Assembly: GCF_014647415.1 (NCBI RefSeq)
Contig: NZ_BMPD01000002.1
Location: 150,194-214,193, forward strand
DNA length: 64,000 nucleotides
Direction of reading: 5' to 3'
Source of the DNA: Haloarcula sebkhae
GTDB taxonomy: Archaea > Halobacteriota > Halobacteria > Halobacteriales > Haloarculaceae
In this document: piece after piece, positions 16,535 through 25,815 of the stretch
Position numbering within the stretch: the first letter of the stretch is position 1
How the letters are laid out: each line of letters opens with the position of its first letter
Program-made: the position numbers and the translations under genes
Notes under the pieces: model-generated
What the model saw: the letters and a program-made list of their open reading frames with translations, nothing else
Databases searched by the model: none
What the model was told of the DNA's origin: nothing

Positions 16535-18061
16535 ATGACTGTCTGGCTTCGCGGTGACCACCTCGTCCGGCGGTCCGGACCCGTCGCTCAACGACCCGAC
16601 GAGGCGGTGCTTCTGATCGAATCGGAGTCGTTCGCCCGCAAACTACCGTACCACCCACACAAGCTGATCCTACTGTTCAGTGCAATGCGGCATTTCCGCG
16701 ACGAACTCCAGGACGATGGCCGAACAGTCCACTACCACCAGACAGAGAGCTTCGAGGACGGACTGACGGCACATTTTGAGGCCCACCCTGACGACACGCT
16801 CGTAACCCACCGTCCACAGACTGAGTCTGCACAGGCGCGTCTCGAATCGCTGGTCGCCGATGCCGGCGGAACCGTCGAGTTTGTCGCCGACGAACGCTTC
16901 CTCTGCTCACCGTCCCAGTTCGACGAGTGGCGTGGCGACGGCCGCTACCGCCACGAGGACTTCTACCGGTTCATGCGTCGGGAGACGGGCTACTTGATGG
17001 CTGACGGCGACCCCGTCGGCGGCGAGTGGAACTACGACGACCAGAACCGCGAGACCCCACCCGACGGATGGACGCCACCGGAGCCACCGCAGTTTGAGCC
17101 GGATGCCGTGACCGAGGACGTTATCGAGTGGGTCGATTCGACGTTCGAGGGAAGCTACGACGAGCGGCCGTACGGCGGCGACTGGGCCGACCCCGAACCG
17201 TTCCGCTGGCCTGTCACTCGCCGGCAGGCCGTCCGTGCGCTGGACCACTTCGTTACGGACCGGCTGACGGAGTTCGGGCCGTATCAGGACGCGATGCTGG
17301 ACGACGAGTGGGCGATGAGCCACAGCCTGCTTTCCACGTCGCTGAATCTGGGACTCCTCGGCCCTGCGGAGGTCATCGAGCGCGCTATCGCCGCCTACGA
17401 GGACGGTGACGCGCCGCTGAACAGCGTCGAGGGGTTCGTCCGGCAGGTGCTCGGCTGGCGTGAGTTCCTCCGGCACGTCTACCGCCGGGAGATGCCGGAC
17501 CTCGCCGCGGCGAACCAGCTCGGCGCGAACGAGGCCCTGCCTGACTTCTACTGGGACGGCGACACCGACATGGCGTGTCTCTCCGACGTGGTCGACGGAG
17601 TCCGGGAGCGGGGGTATTCACACCACATTGAGCGGCTGATGATTCTCGCGAACTTCGGCCTCATATACGGCGTTGAGCCGGCACAACTGAACCGCTGGTT
17701 CCACGCCGGCTACGTCGATGCCTTCCACTGGGTGACGACGCCGAACGTCGTCGAGATGGGGCTGTACGGCGCGGGCGTGTTCGCCACCAAACCCTACGCC
17801 TCCTCGGCGAACTACGTGGACAAGATGAGCGACTACTGTTCGGGCTGTCCGTACTACAAGACGAAGACCACCGGCGACGGGGCATGCCCGTTTAACGCGC
17901 TGTACTGGGACTTCCTCGACCGCAACGAGGAGACGCTCCGGTCAAACCACCGGATGGGGCTGATGTACAGCCACGTCGATAACAAAGACGACGAAGAACT
18001 CGCGGAGATACGCGAGCGGGCTGAGGAGATTCGGAAGATGGCGGAGGCCGGCGAACTCTGA
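16535..18061 (+). CDS. Fe-S cluster photolyase/cryptochrome (PhrB/FeS-BCP class)
   Basis: The 508-residue protein matches the deoxyribodipyrimidine photolyase-related family. Four cysteines at 348, 435, 438 and 451 have nearly the spacing of the 4Fe-4S ligands in Agrobacterium PhrB, so a prokaryotic (6-4) photolyase or cryptochrome is likely. N-terminal residues 1-130 form the antenna domain; residues from about 230 on form the FAD-binding helical domain with GWREFLRHVYR. It repairs UV lesions using blue light, useful in sunlit brines. The start at 16535 was chosen over an upstream Met whose extra 17 residues look non-native. Confidence 0.87.
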   Translation: MTVWLRGDHLVRRSGPVAQRPDEAVLLIESESFARKLPYHPHKLILLFSAMRHFRDELQDDGRTVHYHQTESFEDGLTAHFEAHPDDTLVTHRPQTESAQARLESLVADAGGTVEFVADERFLCSPSQFDEWRGDGRYRHEDFYRFMRRETGYLMADGDPVGGEWNYDDQNRETPPDGWTPPEPPQFEPDAVTEDVIEWVDSTFEGSYDERPYGGDWADPEPFRWPVTRRQAVRALDHFVTDRLTEFGPYQDAMLDDEWAMSHSLLSTSLNLGLLGPAEVIERAIAAYEDGDAPLNSVEGFVRQVLGWREFLRHVYRREMPDLAAANQLGANEALPDFYWDGDTDMACLSDVVDGVRERGYSHHIERLMILANFGLIYGVEPAQLNRWFHAGYVDAFHWVTTPNVVEMGLYGAGVFATKPYASSANYVDKMSDYCSGCPYYKTKTTGDGACPFNALYWDFLDRNEETLRSNHRMGLMYSHVDNKDDEELAEIRERAEEIRKMAEAGEL

Positions 18062-18092
18062 GAGCTACTGTGCCGTAATCCTTGGAACTCGG

Positions 18093-19847
18093 CTACTCGT
18101 CTCCATCCACGCCGTCAGCTGCCTGCCGCTGTTGCATCTCGTGACGGGTGAACTGCGGCGAGGACAGCGCCGGCCCGCGGCGTCGGCGGAACGACCACGC
18201 AAGAATTCCGATCACGGCCGCGCTCCCGCTCAGGGCGAGGGCGGCAGGCTGGAGTCCGTTCACGGTGTAGAGGTAGGCGCTCACCGGCACACCGGCGCTG
18301 GCGACGATACCGAGCAGGAGCCGCTTGGCGAGCACCCGGCTCAGTCCGTCGGAGTCTTCGAGGACGGTCTTGACGAGTAACTCTTCGCGCTCGACCCTGT
18401 CGAGTGCGTCCTCTAACCTCGGCGCTGTCCGCACTGCTGACCGGGTCGAGCCAGTCACCGTCTCTTGGATTTCCGTCTTGATCTGCTCTCGAACGTCGTC
18501 CCCAGCGCCCTGCTCCATGACGTACTCCGAGATGATCTCGATGAAGTCGAACTCGGGGTCGAGCGTCCGACAGACGCCTTCGAGCACCGTCGTCACGCGA
18601 ACCACCAGTGCCAGATCCTGTGGCAGTCGCATCGGGAACTCATACAGTTGCGTCTCGAACTGGCCAACCAGTTGCTCGATGCGGTACTCGCTGATGTCCT
18701 CGCCGCGGAACTGTTCGATGACGATGTCGAACGCCTCCCGCATCACGTCGCGGTCAGCCATCGGGTCCAGCGCCCCCATCTCGACGAAGGCGTCCATCAC
18801 CCGATCTACGTCGTCCGTCGCCAGTCCGACGTAGAAATCCAGTAGCTGGTCCTGGGTCCGGGGACCGAGGTAGCCGGTCATCCCGAAATCGTAGAACACG
18901 AGCGTCCCGTCGGGCTGGACCGCCAGATTGCCGGGATGGGGGTCGGCGTGGAAGAGGCCGTCCTCGACGATCATCTGGATGTACACCTCTTCGAGGCGGC
19001 GGACGAGTGCCGGCCTGTCGATGCCGAGTTCGTCCAGCCGCTCCACGTCGTCGATTTTCACGCCGTCGAGGTACGTCATCGTCAGCACGCGGTCCGTCGA
19101 GTGGCTCTCGACGACGTCCGGGATGGCGATGTCGTCGTCGTTTGCGAAGTTGTCACCGATTTCCCGGAGCATCCGCGCTTCGTGGCCGTAGTCCATCTCC
19201 CGGCGGACCGTCGCTGCGAACTCCTCAGTGAGGTTTTCGAGCGTGAACGCCTGCCCCGGGTCCGCGCCGTAGGTGAGCACCGGCAGCAGCGCCGACAGGA
19301 CGCGCAGGTCTGACTCGACGCGTGTCCTGATATTTGGTCGGAGGACCTTCACGGCGACCCGCTGGCCGTCGATCTGTGCCTCGTACACCTGCCCGAGCGA
19401 GGCCCCGGAGATGGCCGTGGTGTCGAACTCCTCGAACAGCGTGTCGATGTCGTCGCCCAGTTCCCGTTCGATGACTGGCTCGATGGTGGCCCACGCGTCC
19501 GGTGGGACGTTGTCCTGTAGCTCCGAGAGCACATCGACGTACGCCCGTGGCAGGGCGTCGGGCCGGGTCGAGAGCATCTGGCCGAGCTTGATAAACGCCG
19601 GGCCGAGGTCGACGAAGGTATCCTTCAGGTAGCGAGCCCGCCGCGTTCGCGTCTCGGGGGCCACTGACCGGGACCGACCGAACAGGAGGAACCGTTTCCG
19701 GTCCCGGGCCCACTGCCAGAGTAGCGGGACGAACTGCCAGACGATGACCAGCGCCCGCCAGAGCGCCCGGAGTCGAACGCCGACGCCGCCCGGCTGTGAC
19801 ACTGTCTCTCCCGTCGGCTCGTCGGCGACACGCTCCTCAGCAGTCAC
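18093..19847 (-). CDS. ABC1/AarF/UbiB family atypical kinase
   Basis: The 584-residue protein has the UbiB signature: KLGQMLSTRPDALP near residue 95 (KxGQ motif), an Ala-rich loop ASLGQVYEAQ near 142 in place of the Gly loop, VAVKVLRP with the catalytic Lys near 160, DGLFHADPHPGNLAV near 302 and YDFGMTGYLG near 325. Two membrane helices close the protein. Relatives support quinone or isoprenoid lipid metabolism. A GTG start at 19847 is preferred: the longer frame runs into the copA coding region and has an unusual basic extension. Confidence 0.85.
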   Translation of the reverse strand: MTAEERVADEPTGETVSQPGGVGVRLRALWRALVIVWQFVPLLWQWARDRKRFLLFGRSRSVAPETRTRRARYLKDTFVDLGPAFIKLGQMLSTRPDALPRAYVDVLSELQDNVPPDAWATIEPVIERELGDDIDTLFEEFDTTAISGASLGQVYEAQIDGQRVAVKVLRPNIRTRVESDLRVLSALLPVLTYGADPGQAFTLENLTEEFAATVRREMDYGHEARMLREIGDNFANDDDIAIPDVVESHSTDRVLTMTYLDGVKIDDVERLDELGIDRPALVRRLEEVYIQMIVEDGLFHADPHPGNLAVQPDGTLVFYDFGMTGYLGPRTQDQLLDFYVGLATDDVDRVMDAFVEMGALDPMADRDVMREAFDIVIEQFRGEDISEYRIEQLVGQFETQLYEFPMRLPQDLALVVRVTTVLEGVCRTLDPEFDFIEIISEYVMEQGAGDDVREQIKTEIQETVTGSTRSAVRTAPRLEDALDRVEREELLVKTVLEDSDGLSRVLAKRLLLGIVASAGVPVSAYLYTVNGLQPAALALSGSAAVIGILAWSFRRRRGPALSSPQFTRHEMQQRQAADGVDGDE

Positions 19848-19899
19848 TGTTCGTAGCTGAGGCCCGGCGACAAATGAGTCTGCTGGAGACGGTCCCCAC

Positions 19900-22536
19900 T
19901 CAGCGACGGAGGGAGCCGAGCAGCCGGTACGCCGAATCCGGTGTATACCGGCGGAACGCGAGGCTGTTTGCGAGCACCGACACGGACGAGGCAGCCATCG
20001 CCGCGGCGGCAAGCACCGGCTGGAGGAGTCCCAGCGAGGCCAGCGGAATCATCACGGTGTTGTATCCGAGCGCCCAGAACAGGTTCTGCTTGATCTTCTG
20101 GAGCGTGGCCTCGGATATCCGAATGGCCTTCACCACATCGGCGGGGTCGTCCCGGAGCAGAGTCACGTCCCCGGCCTCGATTGCCACGTCAGTCCCCGAG
20201 CCGATGGCACAGCCGACGCTTGCAGCTGCCAGCGCCGGCGCGTCGTTGACGCCGTCGCCGACCATCATCGTCTGGTCGCCGTCGCTCTGGAGGTCGTCGA
20301 CCGCGTCGGCCTTGTCTTCCGGCAGTACATCGGCCATCACGTTGTCGGGGTCGATGCCGACTTCCTCGGCGACGGCGCGGGCGGTCCGCCCGTTGTCGCC
20401 GGTGATGAGCCAGACGCCGAGTCCGCGCTCGCGCAGCCCGTTGACGGCAGCTTTCGCAGACTGCTTGACCGTATCGGCGTCGGCGACGATACCGATGAGC
20501 CGGTAGTTCGGGTCACTGTCGCCCTCGGTGCCGTCACCGCCTGCGTCTTCGGCCAGCGCGACTAGCATCGCCGTCTTGCCCTCGCGTTCGAGCGTGTCCA
20601 TCCGGCCCTCTGCCGGCGCGGTGTCGACGCCGGCCTCGGACAGCAGTTTCCGGTTGCCGACGAGGACGCGACCGTGGCGCGTCGTCGCCCTCACGCCTTG
20701 TCCGGGAACGTTCTCGAACTCGTCGGGGTCTTCGACCTCGATACCGCGGTCGCGTGCGCCGTCGACGATAGCCTCGGCCAGTGGGTGCTCGCTGGCGTGT
20801 TCGGCGCTGGCGGCGACTTCGAGGACGAACGCCTCGGTCCGTTCGCGCTCGGGCTTGAGCGCCCCGCCGTCCGTCGCGGGACCGACGACTTCGACATCCG
20901 TGAGTTCCATCTCGCCTTTCGTCAGCGTCCCCGTCTTGTCGAAGACGACAGTGTCGACCTCGTGAACGCGTTCGAGCACGTCCCCGCCCTTGAACAGGAC
21001 GCCGTTGCGCGCGCCGATTGCCGTCCCGACCATCGTCGCGGCGGGCGTCGCCAGCCCGAGTGCGCAGGGACAGGCAATCAGGACAGCGGACGCGAACACG
21101 ACGATAGCGAACTCGCTTACGCCGACGCCAGTCGGGCCGCCTGCGGCCAGTCCCCACAGCGGGAGCGCGTCGACGACGGCCGCCAGCGTCTCCGGCGCGA
21201 CCGCCCACAGTACCCCCCAGAGGACGGCGTTGCCGATGACAGCCGGGACGAAGTACGCCGAGATGCGGTCGGCGACGTTCTGGATGTCCGGCTGGCGCGA
21301 CTGGGCCTGCCGGACCCGCTCTGCTATCTGCTGGATAGCCGTCTCCGAGCCGACCTTCGTCGCCTCGATTTCGAGGACACCGTTCTGGTTCACTGTCGAA
21401 CCGATGACCTCGTCGCCCTCGCCTTTCTCGACTGGGACGGACTCGCCGGTCACCATCGACTCGTCGACCGCCGAATCGCCGTCGACGACCACGCCGTCCG
21501 TCGGAATTTTCTCTCCGGGCCGGACTTTCAGCCGGTCACCGACCCCGACCTCGTCGATAGGGATCTCTTCCTCGCTGCCGTCCCCGCGGACGACAGTGGC
21601 CGTGTCGGCCTCCATCTCCAGCAGTTGCTGGATGGCGGCCCCGGCCTGGCTCTTCGAGCGGGCTTCGAGGTAGTTCCCGAGCGTGATGAACACGAGGATC
21701 AGCGCGGCCGTGTCGAAGTACAGCCCAGTGCTCGCGATCAGTCCAGACAGCGCGGCCACCGAGTAGACGTACGCTGTCGAGGAGCCCAGTGCGATGAGCA
21801 CGTCCATGTTGGCCCGCCCGTTGTTGACCAGCGCCTTGTAGGAGTTCTCGTAGAACGGCTTGCCCAGCAGCATCTGGACCGGTGTCGCGAGCGCGAAGGC
21901 GACCCAGCCTTGCGGAACCCCCAGAATCGTCTCGTCAATGAGGCCGAGCGAGAACAGGTGGTCCGCCATGAACAGCAAGAGCGGGGCCGACAGTACCGCT
22001 CCGAACAGCGTGAGCCGGAGCTGCCTGCGCGTCTCCTCGTTGCGCGCGGCGGCACGGCGGTCAGCGCCGGACTGCTCACCACCGTCGCCGTCCCCGCCGT
22101 CTGCACTCCCGCTGTCCTCTCTAACGGGTGTGTAGCCAGCGGACTCGATAGCGTCATAGAGGTCCGTACGCGACACGTCGGCCGGATTGTACGTGACCTG
22201 GGCCTCGTCGGTGGCGTAGTTCACGCTGGCGTCGATGACGCCCGCGGTCCCTTCCAGCGACTCCTCGTTAGCTTCCGCGCAGTTCGCACACGACATGTCG
22301 GTGATGCCGATAGTCACCGTCTCCGTCGCGACGCCGTAGCCGGCGTCCTGTACGGCGGCGACGATATCGGCCAGTGACACCACGTCAGGGTCGTACTCGA
22401 CGCTCCCCTCGTCGGTGGCGTAGTTCGCGTCGACGGACGCAATCCCGTCTAACTCGCCCACCGACTCCTCGATGGTGCCCGCGCAGTTGGCACAGCTCAT
22501 TCCCGTCAGTTCGAGTCGGGTGGTCCGGTTGCTCAT
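19900..22536 (-). CDS. copA: Copper-exporting P1B-type ATPase
   Basis: The 878-residue pump has two N-terminal heavy-metal domains, each with MSCANC (Cys15/18 and Cys83/86), then eight expected membrane helices, a TGES actuator motif (VTGESVP), the membrane CPC motif in [17 protein letters not shown] with the phosphorylated Asp, HP in SEHPLAE and the [10 protein letters not shown] hinge. CPC and MxCxxC identify a Cu(I) exporter. It is preceded by a Lrp-type regulator with a TRASH metal-binding domain, an arrangement known for copper control in Halobacterium. Two palindromes lie in its promoter region. Confidence 0.95.
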   Translation of the reverse strand: MSNRTTRLELTGMSCANCAGTIEESVGELDGIASVDANYATDEGSVEYDPDVVSLADIVAAVQDAGYGVATETVTIGITDMSCANCAEANEESLEGTAGVIDASVNYATDEAQVTYNPADVSRTDLYDAIESAGYTPVREDSGSADGGDGDGGEQSGADRRAAARNEETRRQLRLTLFGAVLSAPLLLFMADHLFSLGLIDETILGVPQGWVAFALATPVQMLLGKPFYENSYKALVNNGRANMDVLIALGSSTAYVYSVAALSGLIASTGLYFDTAALILVFITLGNYLEARSKSQAGAAIQQLLEMEADTATVVRGDGSEEEIPIDEVGVGDRLKVRPGEKIPTDGVVVDGDSAVDESMVTGESVPVEKGEGDEVIGSTVNQNGVLEIEATKVGSETAIQQIAERVRQAQSRQPDIQNVADRISAYFVPAVIGNAVLWGVLWAVAPETLAAVVDALPLWGLAAGGPTGVGVSEFAIVVFASAVLIACPCALGLATPAATMVGTAIGARNGVLFKGGDVLERVHEVDTVVFDKTGTLTKGEMELTDVEVVGPATDGGALKPERERTEAFVLEVAASAEHASEHPLAEAIVDGARDRGIEVEDPDEFENVPGQGVRATTRHGRVLVGNRKLLSEAGVDTAPAEGRMDTLEREGKTAMLVALAEDAGGDGTEGDSDPNYRLIGIVADADTVKQSAKAAVNGLRERGLGVWLITGDNGRTARAVAEEVGIDPDNVMADVLPEDKADAVDDLQSDGDQTMMVGDGVNDAPALAAASVGCAIGSGTDVAIEAGDVTLLRDDPADVVKAIRISEATLQKIKQNLFWALGYNTVMIPLASLGLLQPVLAAAAMAASSVSVLANSLAFRRYTPDSAYRLLGSLRR

Positions 22537-22576
22537 CTTGTCTTACTGTACGCCCCCCATATTCATGCGGTTTGTC

Positions 22577-22591
22577 CCTTTGATTCAAAGG
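22577..22591. promoter_or_regulatory. Palindrome CCTTTGA-T-TCAAAGG upstream of copA
   Basis: A perfect 7-bp inverted repeat with a one-base centre lies 41-55 bases before the copA start codon in an AT-rich stretch. It is a candidate operator for the adjacent Lrp-TRASH regulator. Confidence 0.55.
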
Positions 22592-22614
22592 TGAAGGCCG
22601 GGCACTAGATTGGC

Positions 22615-22630
22615 ATTCAAAATATTGAAT
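22615..22630. promoter_or_regulatory. Palindrome ATTCAA-N4-TTGAAT upstream of copA
   Basis: A 6-bp inverted repeat with a 4-base AATA centre sits 79-94 bases before copA and shares the TTCAA half-site with the palindrome at 22577. The AT-rich centre could also act as a TATA element for the minus strand. Confidence 0.5.
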
Positions 22631-22665
22631 CCAGTAACCAAACGATCCAAAGTGACTATCGCAGT

Positions 22666-23256
22666 TTAGACCCCGTCCTTCAGTGATTCGTACTGGTCGA
22701 CGAACCGCTCGGCACAGGAGCCACAGCAGAAGTAGTATCGCTCCCCGTCGAGCGTGCGCTGTTCACCCTCCTCGTCGACGGAGTTCCCACACTCCGCGCA
22801 GTCGGGCGCGAACTCTGCCCCACCCAGTCCGACGGCCCATTCGCTGTCAGCGATCATCCGGACATCGTAGCGATCCACGTCTCCGAGGTCGACGTGGTCG
22901 GCGAGGAGTTCGCTCGCGTCGGACTGGGGGACGGTCGCGACCAGCACGACTCGGCCACCGGCGGTCCGATAGACCCGCTCGATGGCGTCAGCGTCGCTGA
23001 CAGACGCAGCGATATCGGCGGCCTGACCCGGTTTTGCATCTACTTCGACCAGAACGGGCACGCCGGCCTGCAACAGTGAACGGTCGACATCGACGGTAAA
23101 CCCCTGTATCAGTCCCATTTCGACGAGCCGGTCGACGCGGTCCGAGACTGCTGGCGCCGAGAGGTTTACTCGCTCGGCGATATCACTGTAGGGCCGCCTG
23201 GCGTCTTCGAGCAGCAGTCGGAGGATTTCGTGGTCCGTGTCGTCGAGTCCGGGCAT
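22666..23256 (-). CDS. Lrp/AsnC-type regulator with TRASH metal-sensing domain
   Basis: The 196-residue protein has a Lrp/AsnC helix-turn-helix (residues 5-52), a ligand-binding RAM-like middle and a C-terminal TRASH domain with Cys153, Cys156, Cys177, Cys178 and Cys181. TRASH domains bind metal ions. The Halobacterium homologue VNG1179C is reported to control the copper ATPase gene yvgX. Here it lies directly upstream of copA in the same orientation, 129 bases apart, so a copper-responsive activator or repressor of copA is the best reading. Confidence 0.9.
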   Translation of the reverse strand: MPGLDDTDHEILRLLLEDARRPYSDIAERVNLSAPAVSDRVDRLVEMGLIQGFTVDVDRSLLQAGVPVLVEVDAKPGQAADIAASVSDADAIERVYRTAGGRVVLVATVPQSDASELLADHVDLGDVDRYDVRMIADSEWAVGLGGAEFAPDCAECGNSVDEEGEQRTLDGERYYFCCGSCAERFVDQYESLKDGV

Positions 23257-23411
23257 ATCGGACCAACTTTGAGCACCGATTTATGTGTTGTGTCCGCTCG
23301 TGTCTGTGACGATAACCAGTATCGAGTCACTCGCAGGACGGTACTGAGTGCTGAACAGCCAGAGAGTGCAACGAGTGTTGCTGCTGTGAGGACGCTCCGT
23401 CTGGAGGGCAT
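23257..23411 (-). pseudogene. Orphan Tat-lipoprotein signal fragment
   Basis: An open frame starting at ATG 23411 on the minus strand encodes RRSVLTAATLVALSGC preceded by MPS, a textbook Tat motif and lipobox, but after about 50 residues it runs into the regulator gene in a different frame with no mature domain. It may be the 5' stump of a deleted lipoprotein gene. A chance match is possible, since it sits in a region of otherwise ordinary composition. Confidence 0.35.
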
Positions 23412-23475
23412 CACCCGGTACTGTTCAGCCGTTCTGGAAAAGCCTTCTATCGTCAGGTTAGCCGAACCGCTCGTC

Positions 23476-24183
23476 TCAGACACCCACCTGCGCCGCGATG
23501 GATGAGACTATGGTTTCCCACAGCGAGAAGCCCATCGTCACGCTCAGAGCGAAGTCCGCGGCGAAAAACAGGAACAGCCCTGCGCCGACGAAGTGAGCTT
23601 TCCGCAGGTCAAACCGGTGGGCGAAACGGTGGAAAAACAGCGCGTTGGCAAGGCTCACTGGAATGATAGCAAGCATCTCGCCGGTCCAGATAGCGCTGGC
23701 GTGGGCGCTGTACTGGGCGGCGAGCGTGATCGTAATGAGCTGGGTCTTGTCGCCGAACTCCCCGAAAGTCATCATCGCGAAGATGGGCAGAAAGCCACCG
23801 AGCTTGTTTGGCACTTGCCAGTCGACGACGGGAACGCGAACGTCTAGCTGTCCGCCGTCAGTGGTGAAACCGGACGCGGGTTCCTGTTGTTTGGCGTCGG
23901 CTGCCGGGGCACTGCGGAGTAGTAGTATCGCAAACAGCAGGAACATCCCGGCGGTGAGGCTTTCGAGGACGATACCGGGCAGTAGCGATGTGATTGCGGA
24001 GCCAAACCAGACCTCCAGCACTGTCCAGCCGGCGAAAGCACTACCTGCGGCGCTGACGACGAGGAACGGATTGAACCGCGTCGACAGGCCGGCGATGATG
24101 AACTGGACTTTCTCGCCGGGGAGGACCGCCAACTGTGCACCGGCCGCTATCGCAACCACTGTTAGCCACGTCGCGTCGCTCAC
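23476..24183 (-). CDS. TMEM165/GDT1 (UPF0016) family membrane transporter
   Basis: The 235-residue protein has six or seven hydrophobic helices in two halves. The second half has the family hallmark EFGDKT at residues 142-147; in the first half the matching motif reads LPGEKVQ (21-27), so one signature is changed. Members move Mn2+ (and Ca2+) across membranes. Its start overlaps the stop of a DtxR-family regulator by four bases, so it is probably a manganese exporter co-made with its metal sensor; the metal is inferred. Confidence 0.82.
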   Translation of the reverse strand: MSDATWLTVVAIAAGAQLAVLPGEKVQFIIAGLSTRFNPFLVVSAAGSAFAGWTVLEVWFGSAITSLLPGIVLESLTAGMFLLFAILLLRSAPAADAKQQEPASGFTTDGGQLDVRVPVVDWQVPNKLGGFLPIFAMMTFGEFGDKTQLITITLAAQYSAHASAIWTGEMLAIIPVSLANALFFHRFAHRFDLRKAHFVGAGLFLFFAADFALSVTMGFSLWETIVSSIAAQVGV

Positions 24184-24872
24184 GCCTGGCTCACTCCGTC
24201 TTCACTCTGCGTATCCGGTGCGCGGACCTGAATCGCATCGGCGATGTGGTCCGGGAGCGACACTGACGACCCGCTCTCTAGCTGGACCGTCACCATCCCG
24301 ATCGGAGCGACTTCCTCGACGGTCAACACGGTCCCCGGTGTGATGCCGGCGTCGGAGAGATACGTGAGTTCGTCGGGATCACGGTCCCGGACCCGAGCAA
24401 CTTCGACTTGTCCTCCTTCGTTGTGTTCTGACAGCGCTGTCGCGGACTCGTCGTCGATCGGGTCGAGCGAGTCGCTTGGAATCGGGTCCCCGTGGGGGTC
24501 GAACTCCGGTTCGTCGAGGACGGCCGCGACTCGGCGCTCGAACTCCTCGCTGATGTGGTGTTCGAGTACCTCCGCTTCCTCGTGGACCTCGGCCCAGTCG
24601 TACCCCAACTGCTCGGTGAGAAACGTCTCGAGCAGGCGGTGGTGGCGGATAATCTCCAGCGCCACTGTCTCGCCTTCTGGGGTGGTCCGCACGCCCTTGT
24701 ACTTCTCGCGTTCGATCAGCCCGCGGTCGGCCAGTTTCTCGACCATACTGGTGACCGTCGGCGCGGTAACGTCCAGCATCTCGGCGATAGTAGACGGTGC
24801 AATCGGCGGGTCGCCGTCCCGCTCGAGGCGATAGATAGCCTTCAGATAATCCTCCATCTTGGCACTCAGCAT
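24180..24872 (-). CDS. DtxR/MntR-family metal-dependent regulator
   Basis: The 230-residue protein has the iron-dependent repressor layout: N-terminal winged helix (MEDYLKAIYRL, then APTVTSMVEKLADRGLI at about 36-52), a dimerisation/metal domain rich in His and Glu (LEIIRHHRLLETFL, VLEHHISEEFE at about 72-112) and a C-terminal FeoA/SH3-like domain from about 150. A perfect palindrome TTAGACAAGTCTAA lies eight bases before its start, suggesting self-control. Cotranslated with a GDT1-type transporter, which points to manganese rather than iron as signal, though this is not certain. Confidence 0.88.
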   Translation of the reverse strand: MLSAKMEDYLKAIYRLERDGDPPIAPSTIAEMLDVTAPTVTSMVEKLADRGLIEREKYKGVRTTPEGETVALEIIRHHRLLETFLTEQLGYDWAEVHEEAEVLEHHISEEFERRVAAVLDEPEFDPHGDPIPSDSLDPIDDESATALSEHNEGGQVEVARVRDRDPDELTYLSDAGITPGTVLTVEEVAPIGMVTVQLESGSSVSLPDHIADAIQVRAPDTQSEDGVSQA

Positions 24873-24880
24873 ACACCAAA

Positions 24881-24894
24881 TTAGACAAGTCTAA
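24881..24894. promoter_or_regulatory. DtxR-family operator palindrome
   Basis: TTAGACAAGTCTAA is a perfect 6-2-6 inverted repeat at -9 to -22 from the regulator's ATG. It differs by one base per arm from TTAGGCAAGCCTAA at 3525. Placement between the expected TATA box and the start fits a repressor site. Confidence 0.65.
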
Positions 24895-24954
24895 CCCAAA
24901 AGATTGGCGATTGCAACAACTTTGTGCTCACCTGACGTATTCGGCCGGCCGCCG

Positions 24955-25104
24955 TCACTCGTCAGCGGCGTACGTTTCGCGACGGTTCCGGGTCAGGAGC
25001 CACAGGAACAGATAACCGATGGCACCCAGAACAAACAGCGTTGCGGGGATGAGAAACGGCCCGAACGTCCGAACGAGCGTTTCGATCCCCGGCAAACTGA
25101 TCAT
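24955..25104 (-). CDS. 49-residue single-span membrane protein
   Basis: A short minus-strand gene encodes MISLPGIETLVR followed by a hydrophobic helix (about residues 14-37) and a charged tail ending YAADE. Composition and the acidic end are haloarchaeal. It lies about 60 bases upstream of the metal box of the DtxR-type gene in the same direction. I do not recognise the family; it could be a small membrane regulator. Confidence 0.55.
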   Translation of the reverse strand: MISLPGIETLVRTFGPFLIPATLFVLGAIGYLFLWLLTRNRRETYAADE

Positions 25105-25233
25105 ACCACGAGTAGGGATGTCTCCCTGATAAACCTCAAGGATATGCGGAGACAGCTACCGACTCGCTCGTTCGGGAATCTCGCGAATTATCGTGCGAAA
25201 CCGGTGAAGCGGTCGGGAGCCGGTGTGGCCCGC

Positions 25234-25482
25234 TTAGATGAGGTCCTGATCTTCGAGCGAGGCCATAACGTCGTCGACGAACTCGTCGACGTTGTCGTAT
25301 GGAAACTCCCCGTTGAGCTTCGTGTTCAGTTCCATCGCCGTCATCGAGAAGTCGCCGGACTCGAACTTCGTCGACGGGCCGCCCGGGAGTGCCGGAACAA
25401 GGTCCATCGGGCTGGAGATCGGGTAGTCTGCTTCCTCGAACGCATCAACGAACTGTGAGCGGAGGTCTTCTCTGTCAACCAT
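25234..25482 (-). CDS. DUF5789/DUF2795-like small protein
   Basis: The 82-residue acidic protein has the pattern MTAMELNTKLNGEFPYDNVDEFVDDVM in its second half, recalling DUF2795/DUF5789 haloarchaeal proteins, where a helical hairpin follows a conserved YP-like step. The ATG at 25482 is preferred because upstream in-frame sequence is basic and rich in Gly and Thr, unlike the rest. Function is unknown; it stands alone. Confidence 0.75.
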   Translation of the reverse strand: MVDREDLRSQFVDAFEEADYPISSPMDLVPALPGGPSTKFESGDFSMTAMELNTKLNGEFPYDNVDEFVDDVMASLEDQDLI

Positions 25483-25642
25483 GGTCGGACGTTGTGCGAG
25501 TGTTATGATAAAAGGTTCGACATCGGTACACTTTCCCATTGTTTGGAGTTTATTCGGGGCCTGTGACGTTCTGGACCCTCGTGGCACTGTACCGGTGTAT
25601 GAGCAACCCACGCCGACATTCGATGGGACTGGCCCGGAGTAC

Positions 25643-25813
25643 TCACCGGACTCGACTTTCGTCGTCCGTATCGCGCCGAGCAAGCCGTTCGGCAGTCTCA
25701 CGGTCCGTCTCGACGCGCTGGTCGTGTTCGCTTCGGACCAGCGCGTACAGGGCCAGCGGCGCGGCCAGCGCGAGCAGCAGGACCACGACGAACAGCCCGG
25801 CCATGGCAGGCAT
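25643..25813 (-). CDS. 56-residue single-span membrane protein
   Basis: A short minus-strand gene encodes a hydrophobic helix at about residues 5-26 (rich in Leu, Val and Ala) followed by a highly charged cytoplasmic tail (EHDQRVETDRETAERLARRDTDDESR). It starts two bases after the stop of the zinc-ribbon gene upstream, so the two form an operon. Family and role unknown. The close coupling is the best evidence that it is real. Confidence 0.62.
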   Translation of the reverse strand: MPAMAGLFVVVLLLALAAPLALYALVRSEHDQRVETDRETAERLARRDTDDESRVR

Positions 25814-25815
25814 CG

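Noticed and set aside
20674..22377. 567-codon open frame on the strand opposite copA
   Set aside because: It is the complement of the well-supported copA gene; GC-rich haloarchaeal genes often leave long open antisense frames. Its product is Arg/Val-rich with no recognisable motif.
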